Positions 28,156 through 37,325 of a stretch of DNA of 64,000 bases are shown in pieces; within the stretch, counting starts at the first letter, position 1, and every line of letters begins with the position of its first letter. This stretch comes from Competibacteraceae bacterium UBA6584. Its GTDB lineage: Bacteria; Pseudomonadota; Gammaproteobacteria; Competibacterales; Competibacteraceae. The translations under genes and the position numbers were made by a program. Location: contig DJIW01000128.1 of NCBI GenBank assembly GCA_002433805.1, positions 22,181-86,180 of the forward strand, in the 5' to 3' direction. A model generated the notes under the pieces. That model made no database searches. It was not told the DNA's origin and saw nothing but the letters and a program-made list of their open reading frames with translations.

Positions 28156-30537
28156 ATGGCGGACTACTTCACCAGTGACCACTTCAAACTGCTGAACAAG
28201 TGGAAGGGGCAGAAGCGCGACGACACAAACCCCGAGCAGAACCGCGCCTACGAAGACCTGCGGAAGGCTTACGAGGTGACCGAGGCGTGGGCGGACCAGC
28301 TCAAGGCCAAGCTGTTCCCTGTCGGGCGCGTCGAGATCCGCAAGCGCCCGACCAACCAAGGAAACAACTTTTCCAGCTACAACTGGGCCAAGATCTATCC
28401 CTCCAACGAGGCCCCGAAGGAATTGGCCTATACAGTCGGCATCGACGCCGAGGGCGGCTTCGTGGTCAAGATCGATACAGTCGGGCTGGACGACTTGGAC
28501 GCGACACGGAGGGCCTATCTGGCGCTGCGCGGCGCCTACGATCCCACCGCGCCCTTCGTCGCCGAGCTGCCGGCGGTGGACGGTTTAGGGAAATCGCTGG
28601 ACCAACTGGTGGCGTGGAGCGTCGAGGCCATCCGCGCCTTCAAACTGCGCTACGACGAGGTCGTCGCCAAGTTGAACTTGGGCCAGACGCCCAGCGACGA
28701 AGACCTGCTCAAGCACTTCGATGGCAAACCGGCGTTCCAGATCTTCCGCGCTTCATGGTCGCCCCAAGACAAAGCGCTGTTCTGTCGGCTGACGCGGGCC
28801 GTTCACGCCGCCGGCCTGGACTGGTGGCACATAGGCGAAGGCGTCCAGGTGCGCTTCGGCCGCAAAAACCCCGGCAGCGAGCGAGCGGTCGGTGTTCTCG
28901 GCGTGATTCGGGGTGCCCGGACCCGAAGGATTTCGTTAACGCGGAACCTGGGCGAACTTACCAAGCTTAACCGCGCGCCGTTGACGGAGGGCTTGGTCGA
29001 AAAGATCGAAGCGAGCCTGTCGGCCGAGCGTGACGCACTCGACGGCTGGCTGGCGCTCGAAACAGAGCGGCCTGGCCTGTGGCCCGATCAGCTGCGTGAC
29101 GACTCGGTTGATCCTGACGATGACGCGGACGATGAGGACGCAAGCGATGCCGGGGTCGTGAGGCAGCCGGTCAACCGCATCTACTATGGGCCACCCGGCA
29201 CGGGGAAGACCTACGAACTAGCCAAGCTGCTCAAGCGCGAGTACGAGCAGGCCATGATCTCGGTGTCCAACGAGGAGTGGCGCGAGCAACTGATTGCGAA
29301 CCGTATCGCCAACCTCACGTGGTGGGAGGGCGTGGCCGCCGCGCTGCATGATCTGGGCGGGAAGGCCAGGGTCGTACAACTCTTCGAGCATCCGTTCATC
29401 CAGGCGATTGCCGCGACTAAGGCGCGCAACCAGAATGTCAGGCAAACGCTGTGGGGCACGTTGCAGCACCACACAATCGAGGAGTCCAAAACCGTCAATA
29501 TCAAGCTCCGTCTCGCCCCGGCGGTTTTTGACAAGACCGCCGGCTCGGTTTGGCAGTTTGCGGGCGATTGGAAAGAGGCTTGTGCCGATTTGATCGAGAC
29601 GGTCAAGACCTATCAGGCTGGTGCGCCATCCTCTGGCACCGTTCAGCGCCACAGCTTCGTCACCTTCCACCCATCCTACGGTTATGAGGAATTCGTGGAG
29701 GGACTTCGACCGGTGCTTGGTAACGACACGGAGGCCGGCGAAATGCAATACGAGATCCGGTCGGGGGCCTTCAAGGACCTGTGCCGTCGGGCATGCTCGG
29801 CGCCGGATCAGCGGTTCGCGATGGTGATCGACGAGATCAACCGGGGCAACATCAGCAAGATCTTCGGCGAGCTGATCACCTTGATCGAACCCGACAAGCG
29901 GGATGGCGCCGAGAACGCCGTTTCAGTGACCTTGCCGTATTCCGGCGAGCGCTTTTCAGTTCCGGCCAACGTCGACATCATCGGCACAATGAACACCGCG
30001 GACCGCTCGCTGGCGCTGCTGGATACCGCACTGCGCCGCCGGTTCGAGTTCGTGCCGGTGATGCCGGATGTTCGCGATGAACCGGGCGCGCCTCTTGCGG
30101 GCTTGCGAGTGAGTTTGGGCGAGCAGGTAATCAACGTTCCCCGTATGCTCGACGCGATCAACCAGCGTGTCGAGACGCTTTACGACCGGGATCATTGCAT
30201 CGGCCACGCCTACTTCACGCCGCTGGCCAAAGTGCCTGATGGGGACGAACGGCTGGTCGCATTGCAGCAGGTATTCAGCACCCGCATCCTGCCCCTGCTG
30301 GAAGAGTATTTCTTCGAGGACTGGCGGAAGATTCGTCTCGTCCTGGCAGACAACCAGAAGCTACCCGCCGCGCAGTTTGTCCGCGAGAGCCCCGATCGCG
30401 AGGATGACCTAGCTCGTCTCTTCGGCAACGACCATGGTCTTGACAGCTACGCCACCAAGCGCCGTTACATGGTGCAGGAGGCCGCTTTCTCGAACCCGGA
30501 TGCCTACATCGGCATCTATCAAACCTTGCCGACCTGA
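28156..30537 (+). CDS. mcrB: McrB-like AAA+ NTPase of a McrBC-type restriction system
   Basis: AAA+ motor subunit of 793 residues. The AAA domain has Walker A GPPGTGKT at 345-352, Walker B with the McrB signature MVIDEINRGN at 556-565, and NTADRSLALLDTALRRRF starting at N613. McrB proteins use GTP rather than ATP and drive McrC. The N-terminal 340 residues, which should set DNA recognition, do not resemble E. coli McrB by eye; they include NNFSSYNWAKIYPS and a Asp/Glu-rich linker (about 318-335). The ATG at 28156 is 5 bases after the preceding stop. An open frame reaches further upstream only within that gene. Confidence 0.92.
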   Translation: MADYFTSDHFKLLNKWKGQKRDDTNPEQNRAYEDLRKAYEVTEAWADQLKAKLFPVGRVEIRKRPTNQGNNFSSYNWAKIYPSNEAPKELAYTVGIDAEGGFVVKIDTVGLDDLDATRRAYLALRGAYDPTAPFVAELPAVDGLGKSLDQLVAWSVEAIRAFKLRYDEVVAKLNLGQTPSDEDLLKHFDGKPAFQIFRASWSPQDKALFCRLTRAVHAAGLDWWHIGEGVQVRFGRKNPGSERAVGVLGVIRGARTRRISLTRNLGELTKLNRAPLTEGLVEKIEASLSAERDALDGWLALETERPGLWPDQLRDDSVDPDDDADDEDASDAGVVRQPVNRIYYGPPGTGKTYELAKLLKREYEQAMISVSNEEWREQLIANRIANLTWWEGVAAALHDLGGKARVVQLFEHPFIQAIAATKARNQNVRQTLWGTLQHHTIEESKTVNIKLRLAPAVFDKTAGSVWQFAGDWKEACADLIETVKTYQAGAPSSGTVQRHSFVTFHPSYGYEEFVEGLRPVLGNDTEAGEMQYEIRSGAFKDLCRRACSAPDQRFAMVIDEINRGNISKIFGELITLIEPDKRDGAENAVSVTLPYSGERFSVPANVDIIGTMNTADRSLALLDTALRRRFEFVPVMPDVRDEPGAPLAGLRVSLGEQVINVPRMLDAINQRVETLYDRDHCIGHAYFTPLAKVPDGDERLVALQQVFSTRILPLLEEYFFEDWRKIRLVLADNQKLPAAQFVRESPDREDDLARLFGNDHGLDSYATKRRYMVQEAAFSNPDAYIGIYQTLPT

Positions 30538-30551
30538 ACGCCGGGACAAGG

Positions 30552-31910
30552 GTGAGCGGCATCACGATCTACGAGTACGACGCCCTGATCGCGACGACGC
30601 GGACCGTGGCGGACGTCGAGGGTTTGCACCCAGTTCCGGAGAAGGTCTACGGATGGCTTGAGGAGCAGTGCCTGCGGGCCTCAGAGGACGGCGAGGCGGC
30701 GTGGCTGCGCCTGGCCCAGCGCCGGGGACGCCGCGTCGCGCAGGTCACGAGCTTCGTTGGCGTGCTCCGCGCACCGGACGGCTTCCAGATCGAGGTGCTG
30801 CCGAAAGTCGGCAAGAAGATGATCGGCGGCGGCGCGGCCGAGGCTCGTCAACTTCTGATCGAGATGCTCCGCTGCTTGCCAGGCTTTCGCCACATTCAGA
30901 CCGACAGCGCCAAGATATCCGCGGCGGGGATGCCTCTGCTGGAAGTATTCATCGCGGAATTCCTACGCGCGGTGGAACGAGTCGTCAAGCGTGGGCTGCG
31001 CAGCGACTATGCAACCCGGCAAGACAACTTCTTTACGCTGCGGGGCAAGTTGCTGATGGGGCCACATCTGCGACAGAATCGCTATCGGGCTGATCGCTTT
31101 TTCACCGAACACGACGAATTTGAGGCAGACCGGCCGGAGAACCGCCTGCTGCATTCGGCCTTGCGGCGCGTGTTGCTGCTGACGGCTTCGCAGGCTAATC
31201 AGCAATTGGCCCGCGAGCTCCAGTTCGTGTTTGCGGATATTCCAGCGTCGCCGCATCCCAAGATCGACTTCCAGCGGGTGCGTCTGGACCGTGGCATGGA
31301 ATCCTACGCCGAGGCGTTGGCCTGGGCCCGTCTTATCCTTGACCAAGAGTCACCCTTGACAGGGGCCGGCGAACACCATGCACCGTCGCTGCTATTCCCG
31401 ATGGAGGCAGTGTTCGAGGCGTTCGTCGCCCAACATCTAGCGAAGCAACTCGCGCGGCCGCTGATCCTGAAGACGCAGGCCCGTAGTCACCACCTCGTTC
31501 GCCATCTGGCGCAGAGCTGGTTTCGGTTGAAGCCGGACCTGCTGATTCGGGACGCCGACCGCGATGTGTTGGTGCTAGACACCAAATGGAAGCTGCTGGA
31601 TGGCCTTAAGGGGAATGGCACGGACAAGTACGGCCTGTCCCAGAGCGACTTCCACCAGCTCCAAGCCTACGGCCAGAGCTATCTGGGCGGCCAGGGGGAC
31701 GTCGTCTTGATCTATCCAAGAACCGCCGCGTTCAACAAGCCACTGCCGGTGTTCGAGTTCCCGAAAGTCGAGGGCCTGCGGCTGTGGGTGTTGCCGTTCT
31801 GCCTGAAGTCGCGTCGGCTTTGCCTCTCACACGACGCTCCTTTTGCCGATGCATTCCGTGGCACAAACCCGCTGGAAGCCGCCGGCTCGGAGTTGTCAGC
31901 CGTTGGTTGA
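30552..31910 (+). CDS. mcrC: McrC-like endonuclease of a McrBC-type restriction system
   Basis: Nuclease subunit of 452 residues. The N-terminal region contains VTSFVGVLRAPDGFQIEVLPKV, typical of McrC. The C-terminal PD-(D/E)xK domain has D329 (LKPDLLI) and D343-T-K345 (VLDTKWK), so the catalytic site looks complete. It starts with GTG, 14 bases after the mcrB stop. As in the usual McrBC gene order, it follows its NTPase partner. A terminator-like hairpin lies about 90 bases past its end. Confidence 0.92.
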   Translation: MSGITIYEYDALIATTRTVADVEGLHPVPEKVYGWLEEQCLRASEDGEAAWLRLAQRRGRRVAQVTSFVGVLRAPDGFQIEVLPKVGKKMIGGGAAEARQLLIEMLRCLPGFRHIQTDSAKISAAGMPLLEVFIAEFLRAVERVVKRGLRSDYATRQDNFFTLRGKLLMGPHLRQNRYRADRFFTEHDEFEADRPENRLLHSALRRVLLLTASQANQQLARELQFVFADIPASPHPKIDFQRVRLDRGMESYAEALAWARLILDQESPLTGAGEHHAPSLLFPMEAVFEAFVAQHLAKQLARPLILKTQARSHHLVRHLAQSWFRLKPDLLIRDADRDVLVLDTKWKLLDGLKGNGTDKYGLSQSDFHQLQAYGQSYLGGQGDVVLIYPRTAAFNKPLPVFEFPKVEGLRLWVLPFCLKSRRLCLSHDAPFADAFRGTNPLEAAGSELSAVG

Positions 31911-31997
31911 CGACTGCCAGCCTGCAACAGCCCGCGCCGATGCGATTAAGTTCGGTGAGCCCATTTTGCAGCAGACAACCACCCGCCACCCTCACTC

Positions 31998-32025
31998 AAG
32001 GCCGGGCACGAATCCGGCTTTTTTC
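31998..32025 (+). terminator. Probable terminator of the defence array
   Basis: GCCGG (32001-32005) pairs with CCGGC (32014-32018) around an 8-base loop, with extra pairing of AAG to TT across a bulge, followed by six T residues. It lies between mcrC and the convergent ttcA. Confidence 0.6.
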
Positions 32026-32033
32026 TTTGACCT

Positions 32034-32921
32034 TCAAGCTCGCACGTCTTGATCGGTGGCGTCTTCGCTATCTTCTTGCGGGCCGCCAGTCAGCCAGTCA
32101 GGCGCGCGGCCGCCGTTGCGCGCGCCCAATCCGGCGAAATCGAACAGCGCGGGATCGGCCAGATGCGAGGGCGCGACGTTTTGCAGCGCCGCGAAGATAT
32201 TGTCCACCCGTCCCGGAAATTGACGCTCCCATTGCCGCAGCATCTGCTTGATCGCTTGTCGCTGCAAGTTGTCCTGCGAGCCACAGAGATTGCAGGGAAT
32301 GATCGGGAACTGGCGGAGTTCGGCGTAAGCCTCAAGGTCGCGTTCCCGACAGTAGGCCAGCGGCCGGATCACCACATGCCGGCCGTCGTCGCTGAGCAGC
32401 TTGGGCGGCATCGCCTTGAGCTTGCCGCCGTGAAACATGTTCAAAAACAACGTTTCCATCAGATCGTCGCGGTGATGGCCGAGCGCGATCTTGGTCATGC
32501 CGCTTTCGGCGGCGAAGCTGTACAATATCCCCCGGCGCAACCTCGAACATAAGCCGCACGTGGTTTTTCCTTCCGGAATCACCCGCTTGACCACGCTGTA
32601 GGTGTCCTGCTCGATGATATGGAACGGAACGCCGATGCCGCGCAGATAGTCCGGCAAGACGTGTTCCGGAAAACCCGGCTGCTTTTGATCGAGATTCACC
32701 GCCACCAATTCGAACGGGACCGGCGCGCGCAATCGCAGATTGCACAGGATATCCAGCATGGCGAAGGAGTCCTTGCCGCCGGATAAACACACCATCACCC
32801 GGTCGCCCTCCTCGATCATGTTGAAATCCTGAATGGCCCGACCCACGTTGCGCCGCAAGCGTTTTTGCAGCTTGTTGCCGTTGATCTGTTGTTTTCTCAT
32901 CGCCACCGTCGTGACCGTCAT
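32034..32921 (-). CDS. ttcA: tRNA 2-thiocytidine(32) synthetase TtcA
   Basis: Iron-sulfur enzyme of 295 residues that thiolates cytidine 32 in some tRNAs using ATP. The PP-loop is SGGKDS at 47-52. Two CxxC pairs that hold the [4Fe-4S] cluster are seen in TTCGLCS and PCNLCGS. The [14 protein letters not shown] block is characteristic. The first ATG is used; an alternative ATG seven codons in (32900) is possible. The 3' end faces the defence island, so ttcA marks where ordinary core sequence resumes. Confidence 0.95.
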   Translation of the reverse strand: MTVTTVAMRKQQINGNKLQKRLRRNVGRAIQDFNMIEEGDRVMVCLSGGKDSFAMLDILCNLRLRAPVPFELVAVNLDQKQPGFPEHVLPDYLRGIGVPFHIIEQDTYSVVKRVIPEGKTTCGLCSRLRRGILYSFAAESGMTKIALGHHRDDLMETLFLNMFHGGKLKAMPPKLLSDDGRHVVIRPLAYCRERDLEAYAELRQFPIIPCNLCGSQDNLQRQAIKQMLRQWERQFPGRVDNIFAALQNVAPSHLADPALFDFAGLGARNGGRAPDWLTGGPQEDSEDATDQDVRA

Positions 32922-33120
32922 CGCCTTGACCTCTCGAACCGCTCGCGCGGCCGGGAACTTTAGCTGAAATTTGGGCGGTTTGCGCTAGATTCCGTCTCTT
33001 GCCGGACGCCGATCTGGGGTCTAGACTCCCGTTCATAAACACCGTTCGCGCCCTGTGTCGGAAACCCGCTGTTTCCGAGCACGCTCCACTGCATAAACTC
33101 ACTCATCTGGAGAGCTCACC

Positions 33121-33327
33121 ATGGAGACCAACGACATTGAGCATTACAAACATCGGCTCGTCGAATTGCGCGTCGAGCACCGCGATCTCGACGATGTGAT
33201 CGCTCGTTTGGCCAAGGATCCCCTGGTCGACGAACTGGAGCTGAAACGGCTGAAAAAGCGCAAACTGATGCTCAAGGATATGATCGCGCATCTGGAAAGC
33301 AAATTGATCCCCGACCTCAACGCCTGA
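33121..33327 (+). CDS. YdcH family (DUF465) protein
   Basis: Small cytoplasmic protein of 68 residues dominated by a heptad-rich helical hairpin: LVELRVEHRDLDDVIARL, a short turn at KDPLVD, and ELKRLKKRKLMLKDMIAHL. This matches DUF465. GGAG lies about eight bases upstream of the ATG. No function is established for the family. It is divergent from ttcA. Confidence 0.88.
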   Translation: METNDIEHYKHRLVELRVEHRDLDDVIARLAKDPLVDELELKRLKKRKLMLKDMIAHLESKLIPDLNA

Positions 33328-33340
33328 TCCGAACCGAGGT

Positions 33341-33372
33341 GGGCCGTCCGATCCCAAAACCCCAGACGGCCC
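33341..33372 (+). terminator. Possible terminator after the YdcH-family gene
   Basis: GGGCCGTC and GACGGCCC form a perfect 8-bp stem with a 16-base loop, 14 bases after the stop codon. There is no clear T tract, so termination efficiency is doubtful. Confidence 0.35.
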
Positions 33373-33485
33373 TTGCTCCTCCACTGTCGCCCCGACCGCC
33401 GCAACCGTCTAAAAAGCCCCCGTCTGGGCTCCAATGCCCCAACCCGATCCGGCGGTTATGCTAAAGTAACCAAAATTTCCTGGCT

Positions 33486-33510
33486 CGATCCGGCACCGCG
33501 CGCCGGATCG
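33486..33510. repeat. Inverted repeat upstream of the DUF349 gene
   Basis: CGATCCGGC and GCCGGATCG are a perfect 9-bp inverted repeat with a 7-base spacer, ending 30 bases before the ATG of the next gene. A TATGCT hexamer at 33457-33462 could be its -10 box, which would put the hairpin in the mRNA leader. No -35 is evident. Confidence 0.4.
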
Positions 33511-33540
33511 AATCGCAGTCGGAACCCTGTCGATCCTCCC

Positions 33541-36411
33541 ATGATCCTAAGCCGCTTCCTCAAGCCCAAGTGGCAACGCACCGATCCCGGCAACCGCCAA
33601 CAAGCCCTGCGGGACTTGGATCGCACCGACCCGAAGCTGCTCGAACTCGCCCGGCGCGATCCCGATCCCGCGATCCGGCGCGGCGCGCTGGAGCGGCTGA
33701 TCGACCTGGATTGCCTAAACGCCATCGCCGACGCCGACAGCGACGAAAGCGCGCGCGCGGCCGCCCGCGATCGCTATCGCGAGGTGCTGGCCGGCAAGGT
33801 TGCGGATGGCCCACCGCTTGCCGAACGGCTCGACCGGCTAAACCGCGATGCGAGCGTCGAGCTGATGGAGTTTCTGCTCCAGCACGCCGTTGAAACCGAG
33901 ATCCGCCTCGCCGTCTTGGCGCGGATCGACTCGGAACCCGCGCTGGTCGAAATCGCGCTGCAAAATTCTCATCAAGACCTACGCGCGGCCGCGCTGGAGC
34001 GGATCGAGGACTCGGAAGCGCTGGAGCGGATCGTGCGCCAGAGCCGCAACCGCGACAAGCGGCTTTACCGACGGGCGCGGGAACGGCTCGACGAACGGCT
34101 GGCCGCCCAGGCGCGCGCCGGTCATTTGGAACGTTTGTGCATCGAAATGGAGCAGCTTTCATGGGACGGCGAAAGCGGCCCCAACGCCGGCCGGTTTCCG
34201 AAGCTGGAACAAGAATGGCGCGGCCAGGACGCAACCGCGCCCGAGGCCATGCGCGAACGCTACGCCCAAGCCCGCGCCCGGTTTCTGGCCGAACGTCAAG
34301 CCAGCGCCGGCCGTCGGAGCCAACGCTTGGAATGGGTCGCTCGTTTGGAAAGCCTTCTGGAGCGGTTGCGTCAGGCGATCGAAGCCGACGCCGAATTGAC
34401 GGCGGCGATCCAAAACGCCACTCAGGATGCGCCGCTGGCCTGGAACCAGCTCGGACCGGCCCAGGACGCCGAGAGCCGACGCTTGGAGCAAAGCTTCCAG
34501 CGCCTCCTGCACGATATTCATGAGCACGAGCGCGTCTTGCACCGCGATCAGCTTCGCGCCGGACGCCTGCGGGAGGTGTTGCGGCAAGCGGAAGCCTTGC
34601 TGGAACAACCCAGCGAAGTCCGCGACAGCGACCTCAAACAGCTCCGGCAACGCTGGGACGGCCTAGAGCGCCCTGAGTCCCGCGAGCTGGCCAGCCAACT
34701 GCAAAACCGTCTCGATGGCCTGTTCGACAAGCTGCGCGCCCGCCTGCAACGTCAGGTCCAACAGCGGGATCAGGAATGGCAAGAACTTCAGGAGTTGGCC
34801 GGCCAGCTCGAAACGGCCCTGGAGGAAGGCGAACTCCAACACGCCACCCAATTGCACGACCAAGCCCGCCAGCGCTTGAAACACAACATCGGCTTGACCC
34901 GCGCGCAGATGGCGGCGATTGAGGAGCGCTTGCAGCATTGCGCCGGGCGCATCGGCGAATTGCGCGATTGGAGGCGCTGGGGCGCTCACCAAGCCCGCGA
35001 ACAGCTCTGCGCCGCCGCCGAACAACTGCTCGGCCTAGAGGCGGAGCCCGCCGAAATCGCCCAGCGCATCCAGCAAACCCGCGCGGCCTGGAAAGATCTG
35101 GACCATCACGAAGGCGCGGCCCCCAAGGCGCTGTGGAAACGCTTCAACGAGGCATGCGAGCGCGCCTACGCCCCCTGTCAGGTCTATTTCGAGGAACAGA
35201 ATCGCGAACGCCAGCACAATCTTGAAAAGAAACAAGCGCTTTGCGAACAATTGGAGCAGTTCGAAGCGGCGGCCGACTGGCAGCAGGTGGATTGGCGCGA
35301 AGCGGACCGGCTGCGCCAGCGCGCTCGGGAAAACTGGTACCAATTAGGACCGGTCAACCGCTCCGACCGCAAGCACCTCGACCGGCGTTTCCAACACATC
35401 CTCCAGCGTTTGGACGCGCGCCTGAGCGGCGAGCGCGACCGCGAAATCCAACGCCGCCAGCAGCTTATCCAACACGTTCAAGCGCTGCTCGACAGCCCCG
35501 ATCTGCGGGTCGCCATCGAAGCCGCCAAACGCGCTCAGGCTGAATGGCATCCGACTGTCCAAGCGCCGCCCCGTCAAGAGCAGGCGTTGTGGAAAGAATT
35601 TCGCGCGGTTTGCGACGCGGTGTTCGCCCGCCGCCAGAACGAACAGCAGGCCGCCGATACCGAACGTCAGGCCAATCTGTCGCGGCGGCTGGAGCTTTGC
35701 GCGGAAATCGAGGCGCTGGCGACCCTCGATCACGAGCAGTTGGCCTCCGCCCAGGCTCGGTTGCAAGCCGCCCAGCAGGAATGGGACACGATCGGCGCGC
35801 CTCCCAAGGCCGAGCAGCGGGCGCTCAATCAACGCTTTGAAGCCGCCATCCGGCAGTTCGCCCGCCACGAACGATTTCTCCGCCATACCGGAACCCGCGA
35901 GAGCTTTAAAAACCTGCACGCGCGTTCTCGGGTCTGCGCCCGCCTGGAACGGCTGCTCGCGCTCGCCCCGGTCGATGCCGAGCTATTGGTTCAGGATCGG
36001 GACAGTTGGCAGGCTTTGCCTCCGCTGCCCGATGCGTTGATGGAATCGATCCAACACCGTTTCGACGCCGCCGCGCGCGCCTTGACCGAAGCGCCGGAAC
36101 GCGCGCCCGCCTTGATCGCGGCCCTCGAACAGAACCTGGAGCGCAAGCGGATTTGGTGTCTGTGCATGGAGATTGTGGCGGGCGTGGAATCGCCGCCCGA
36201 ATGGGCCCAACAGCGGATGGCGTATCAAGTCGCCCGCTTGTCGGCCTCGCTGGCGGGCGCTTCGGCCAAGAACGACGAGGCGCTTTACGATCCCCGGCTG
36301 CTGCAAGAACAGTGGTGCCTGACCGGGGCGCTGCCCGCCGAACCGGAAGCCGCGCTGGATGCTCGCTTTCTGGACGCCTGGCGGGTATGGCGGCAGCGGG
36401 AAGAGTCCTGA
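33541..36411 (+). CDS. Large DUF349 domain protein
   Basis: Cytoplasmic protein of 956 residues, very rich in Arg, Glu, Gln and Ala and predicted almost entirely helical. An N-terminal HEAT-like part (about 1-200, with PAIRRGALERLIDLD) precedes several DUF349 repeats, recognisable by the pattern W-x-L-G-P ... K-x-L-W-x-x-F-x-x-A/C (for example NWYQLGPVNRSDRKHLDRRF and ALWKRFNEACERAY). The ATG at 33541 is chosen; the frame stays open upstream without family-like sequence. No function is known. It is followed after 28 bases by a DMT permease on the same strand. Confidence 0.85.
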   Translation: MILSRFLKPKWQRTDPGNRQQALRDLDRTDPKLLELARRDPDPAIRRGALERLIDLDCLNAIADADSDESARAAARDRYREVLAGKVADGPPLAERLDRLNRDASVELMEFLLQHAVETEIRLAVLARIDSEPALVEIALQNSHQDLRAAALERIEDSEALERIVRQSRNRDKRLYRRARERLDERLAAQARAGHLERLCIEMEQLSWDGESGPNAGRFPKLEQEWRGQDATAPEAMRERYAQARARFLAERQASAGRRSQRLEWVARLESLLERLRQAIEADAELTAAIQNATQDAPLAWNQLGPAQDAESRRLEQSFQRLLHDIHEHERVLHRDQLRAGRLREVLRQAEALLEQPSEVRDSDLKQLRQRWDGLERPESRELASQLQNRLDGLFDKLRARLQRQVQQRDQEWQELQELAGQLETALEEGELQHATQLHDQARQRLKHNIGLTRAQMAAIEERLQHCAGRIGELRDWRRWGAHQAREQLCAAAEQLLGLEAEPAEIAQRIQQTRAAWKDLDHHEGAAPKALWKRFNEACERAYAPCQVYFEEQNRERQHNLEKKQALCEQLEQFEAAADWQQVDWREADRLRQRARENWYQLGPVNRSDRKHLDRRFQHILQRLDARLSGERDREIQRRQQLIQHVQALLDSPDLRVAIEAAKRAQAEWHPTVQAPPRQEQALWKEFRAVCDAVFARRQNEQQAADTERQANLSRRLELCAEIEALATLDHEQLASAQARLQAAQQEWDTIGAPPKAEQRALNQRFEAAIRQFARHERFLRHTGTRESFKNLHARSRVCARLERLLALAPVDAELLVQDRDSWQALPPLPDALMESIQHRFDAAARALTEAPERAPALIAALEQNLERKRIWCLCMEIVAGVESPPEWAQQRMAYQVARLSASLAGASAKNDEALYDPRLLQEQWCLTGALPAEPEAALDARFLDAWRVWRQREES

Positions 36412-36439
36412 AACGTCCTGACCCCAGCCCGCGCCTGGC

Positions 36440-37309
36440 ATGAAGCCCGGCGATCTGCTGTTGGCCCTGCTGGCCAATACGGCGTGGGCTTTTAATTTCA
36501 TCGCCGGCAAAGCCGGCGTCGGCCATTTCGAACCTTTCCTGTTTACCAGCCTGCGCTTTGGGGTGCTGCTGCTGGTGTTATTGCCTTTCCTGCGCTGGAT
36601 TCCCGGCCGGATGGGCGGCGTGCTCGGCATTGCCCTGGTTCAGGGCGTCATTCATTTCAGTCTGATTTTCGCCGGCCTCAACGCCAGCGGCGATATCGCG
36701 TCGGTCGCCATCGCCAGCCAGTTGTACGTGCCGTTTTCGACCGTGCTCGCCGTGATTCTGCTCGGCGAACGGCTGGGTCGCCGCCGGCTTCTCGGCCTAG
36801 CCTCGGCGTTCGGCGGGGTGCTGGTCATCGGTTTGGACCCGGTGGTATTCAACCATCTCGACGCTCTGTTGCTGATCGCCGGGGGGGCGTTGGCGATGGC
36901 GGTGGCCACCGTTCAGATGCGGCGCTTGCGCGATGTCGGCGTTTTCGCCTTGCAAGGCTGGATTGCGTTGTGCGCCACGCCGGCGCTGGCGCTACTGTCC
37001 GCGCTGTTCGAGGACGGCCAGTGGGCCGCGTTACAGACGGCGACGCCGTGGGACTGGGCGACGCCGGTGTATTCGGCCCTGGGTGCGTCGCTGGTCGGAC
37101 ACGGCATCGTGTATCACCTGCTCGGCCGTTATCCCGTCAGCGTCACCACGCCGCTGCTGTTGCTATCGCCGGTGCTGGCGGTCGCGTTCGGGGTGCTGTT
37201 GTGGGGCGATGTGCTGACTTGGAAGCTGGTCCTCGGCGGAGTAATGACGCTAGCCGGCATCCTCGTCATCACCGTGCCCTTGCCGCGCCGCGTTACGGCT
37301 TCCGGCTGA
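36440..37309 (+). CDS. EamA/DMT family transporter
   Basis: Inner-membrane permease of 289 residues with about ten hydrophobic segments arranged as two EamA repeats. The first begins LLALLANTAWAFNFIAGK and ends near VLVIGLDP; the second begins near LLIAGGALAMAVATVQ and ends GVMTLAGILVITV. The EamA signature LLGERLGRR is present at the end of the first repeat. Substrate cannot be predicted; relatives export amino acids or other small metabolites. It converges with prkB. Confidence 0.88.
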   Translation: MKPGDLLLALLANTAWAFNFIAGKAGVGHFEPFLFTSLRFGVLLLVLLPFLRWIPGRMGGVLGIALVQGVIHFSLIFAGLNASGDIASVAIASQLYVPFSTVLAVILLGERLGRRRLLGLASAFGGVLVIGLDPVVFNHLDALLLIAGGALAMAVATVQMRRLRDVGVFALQGWIALCATPALALLSALFEDGQWAALQTATPWDWATPVYSALGASLVGHGIVYHLLGRYPVSVTTPLLLLSPVLAVAFGVLLWGDVLTWKLVLGGVMTLAGILVITVPLPRRVTASG

Positions 37310-37325
37310 CCCGCCAAGGCGCGGC

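Noticed and set aside
19088..32025. Similar TCAAG...GGCTTTTTT segments at 19092-19121 and 31995-32025 as possible attachment repeats
   Set aside because: The shared bases are those expected of two intrinsic terminators; loop and outer bases differ and neither copy includes the tRNA 3' end.
33411..33432. AGCCC/GGGCT hairpin with an A run, a minus-strand terminator candidate
   Set aside because: No leftward gene lies upstream of it to terminate; the stem is only 5 bp.
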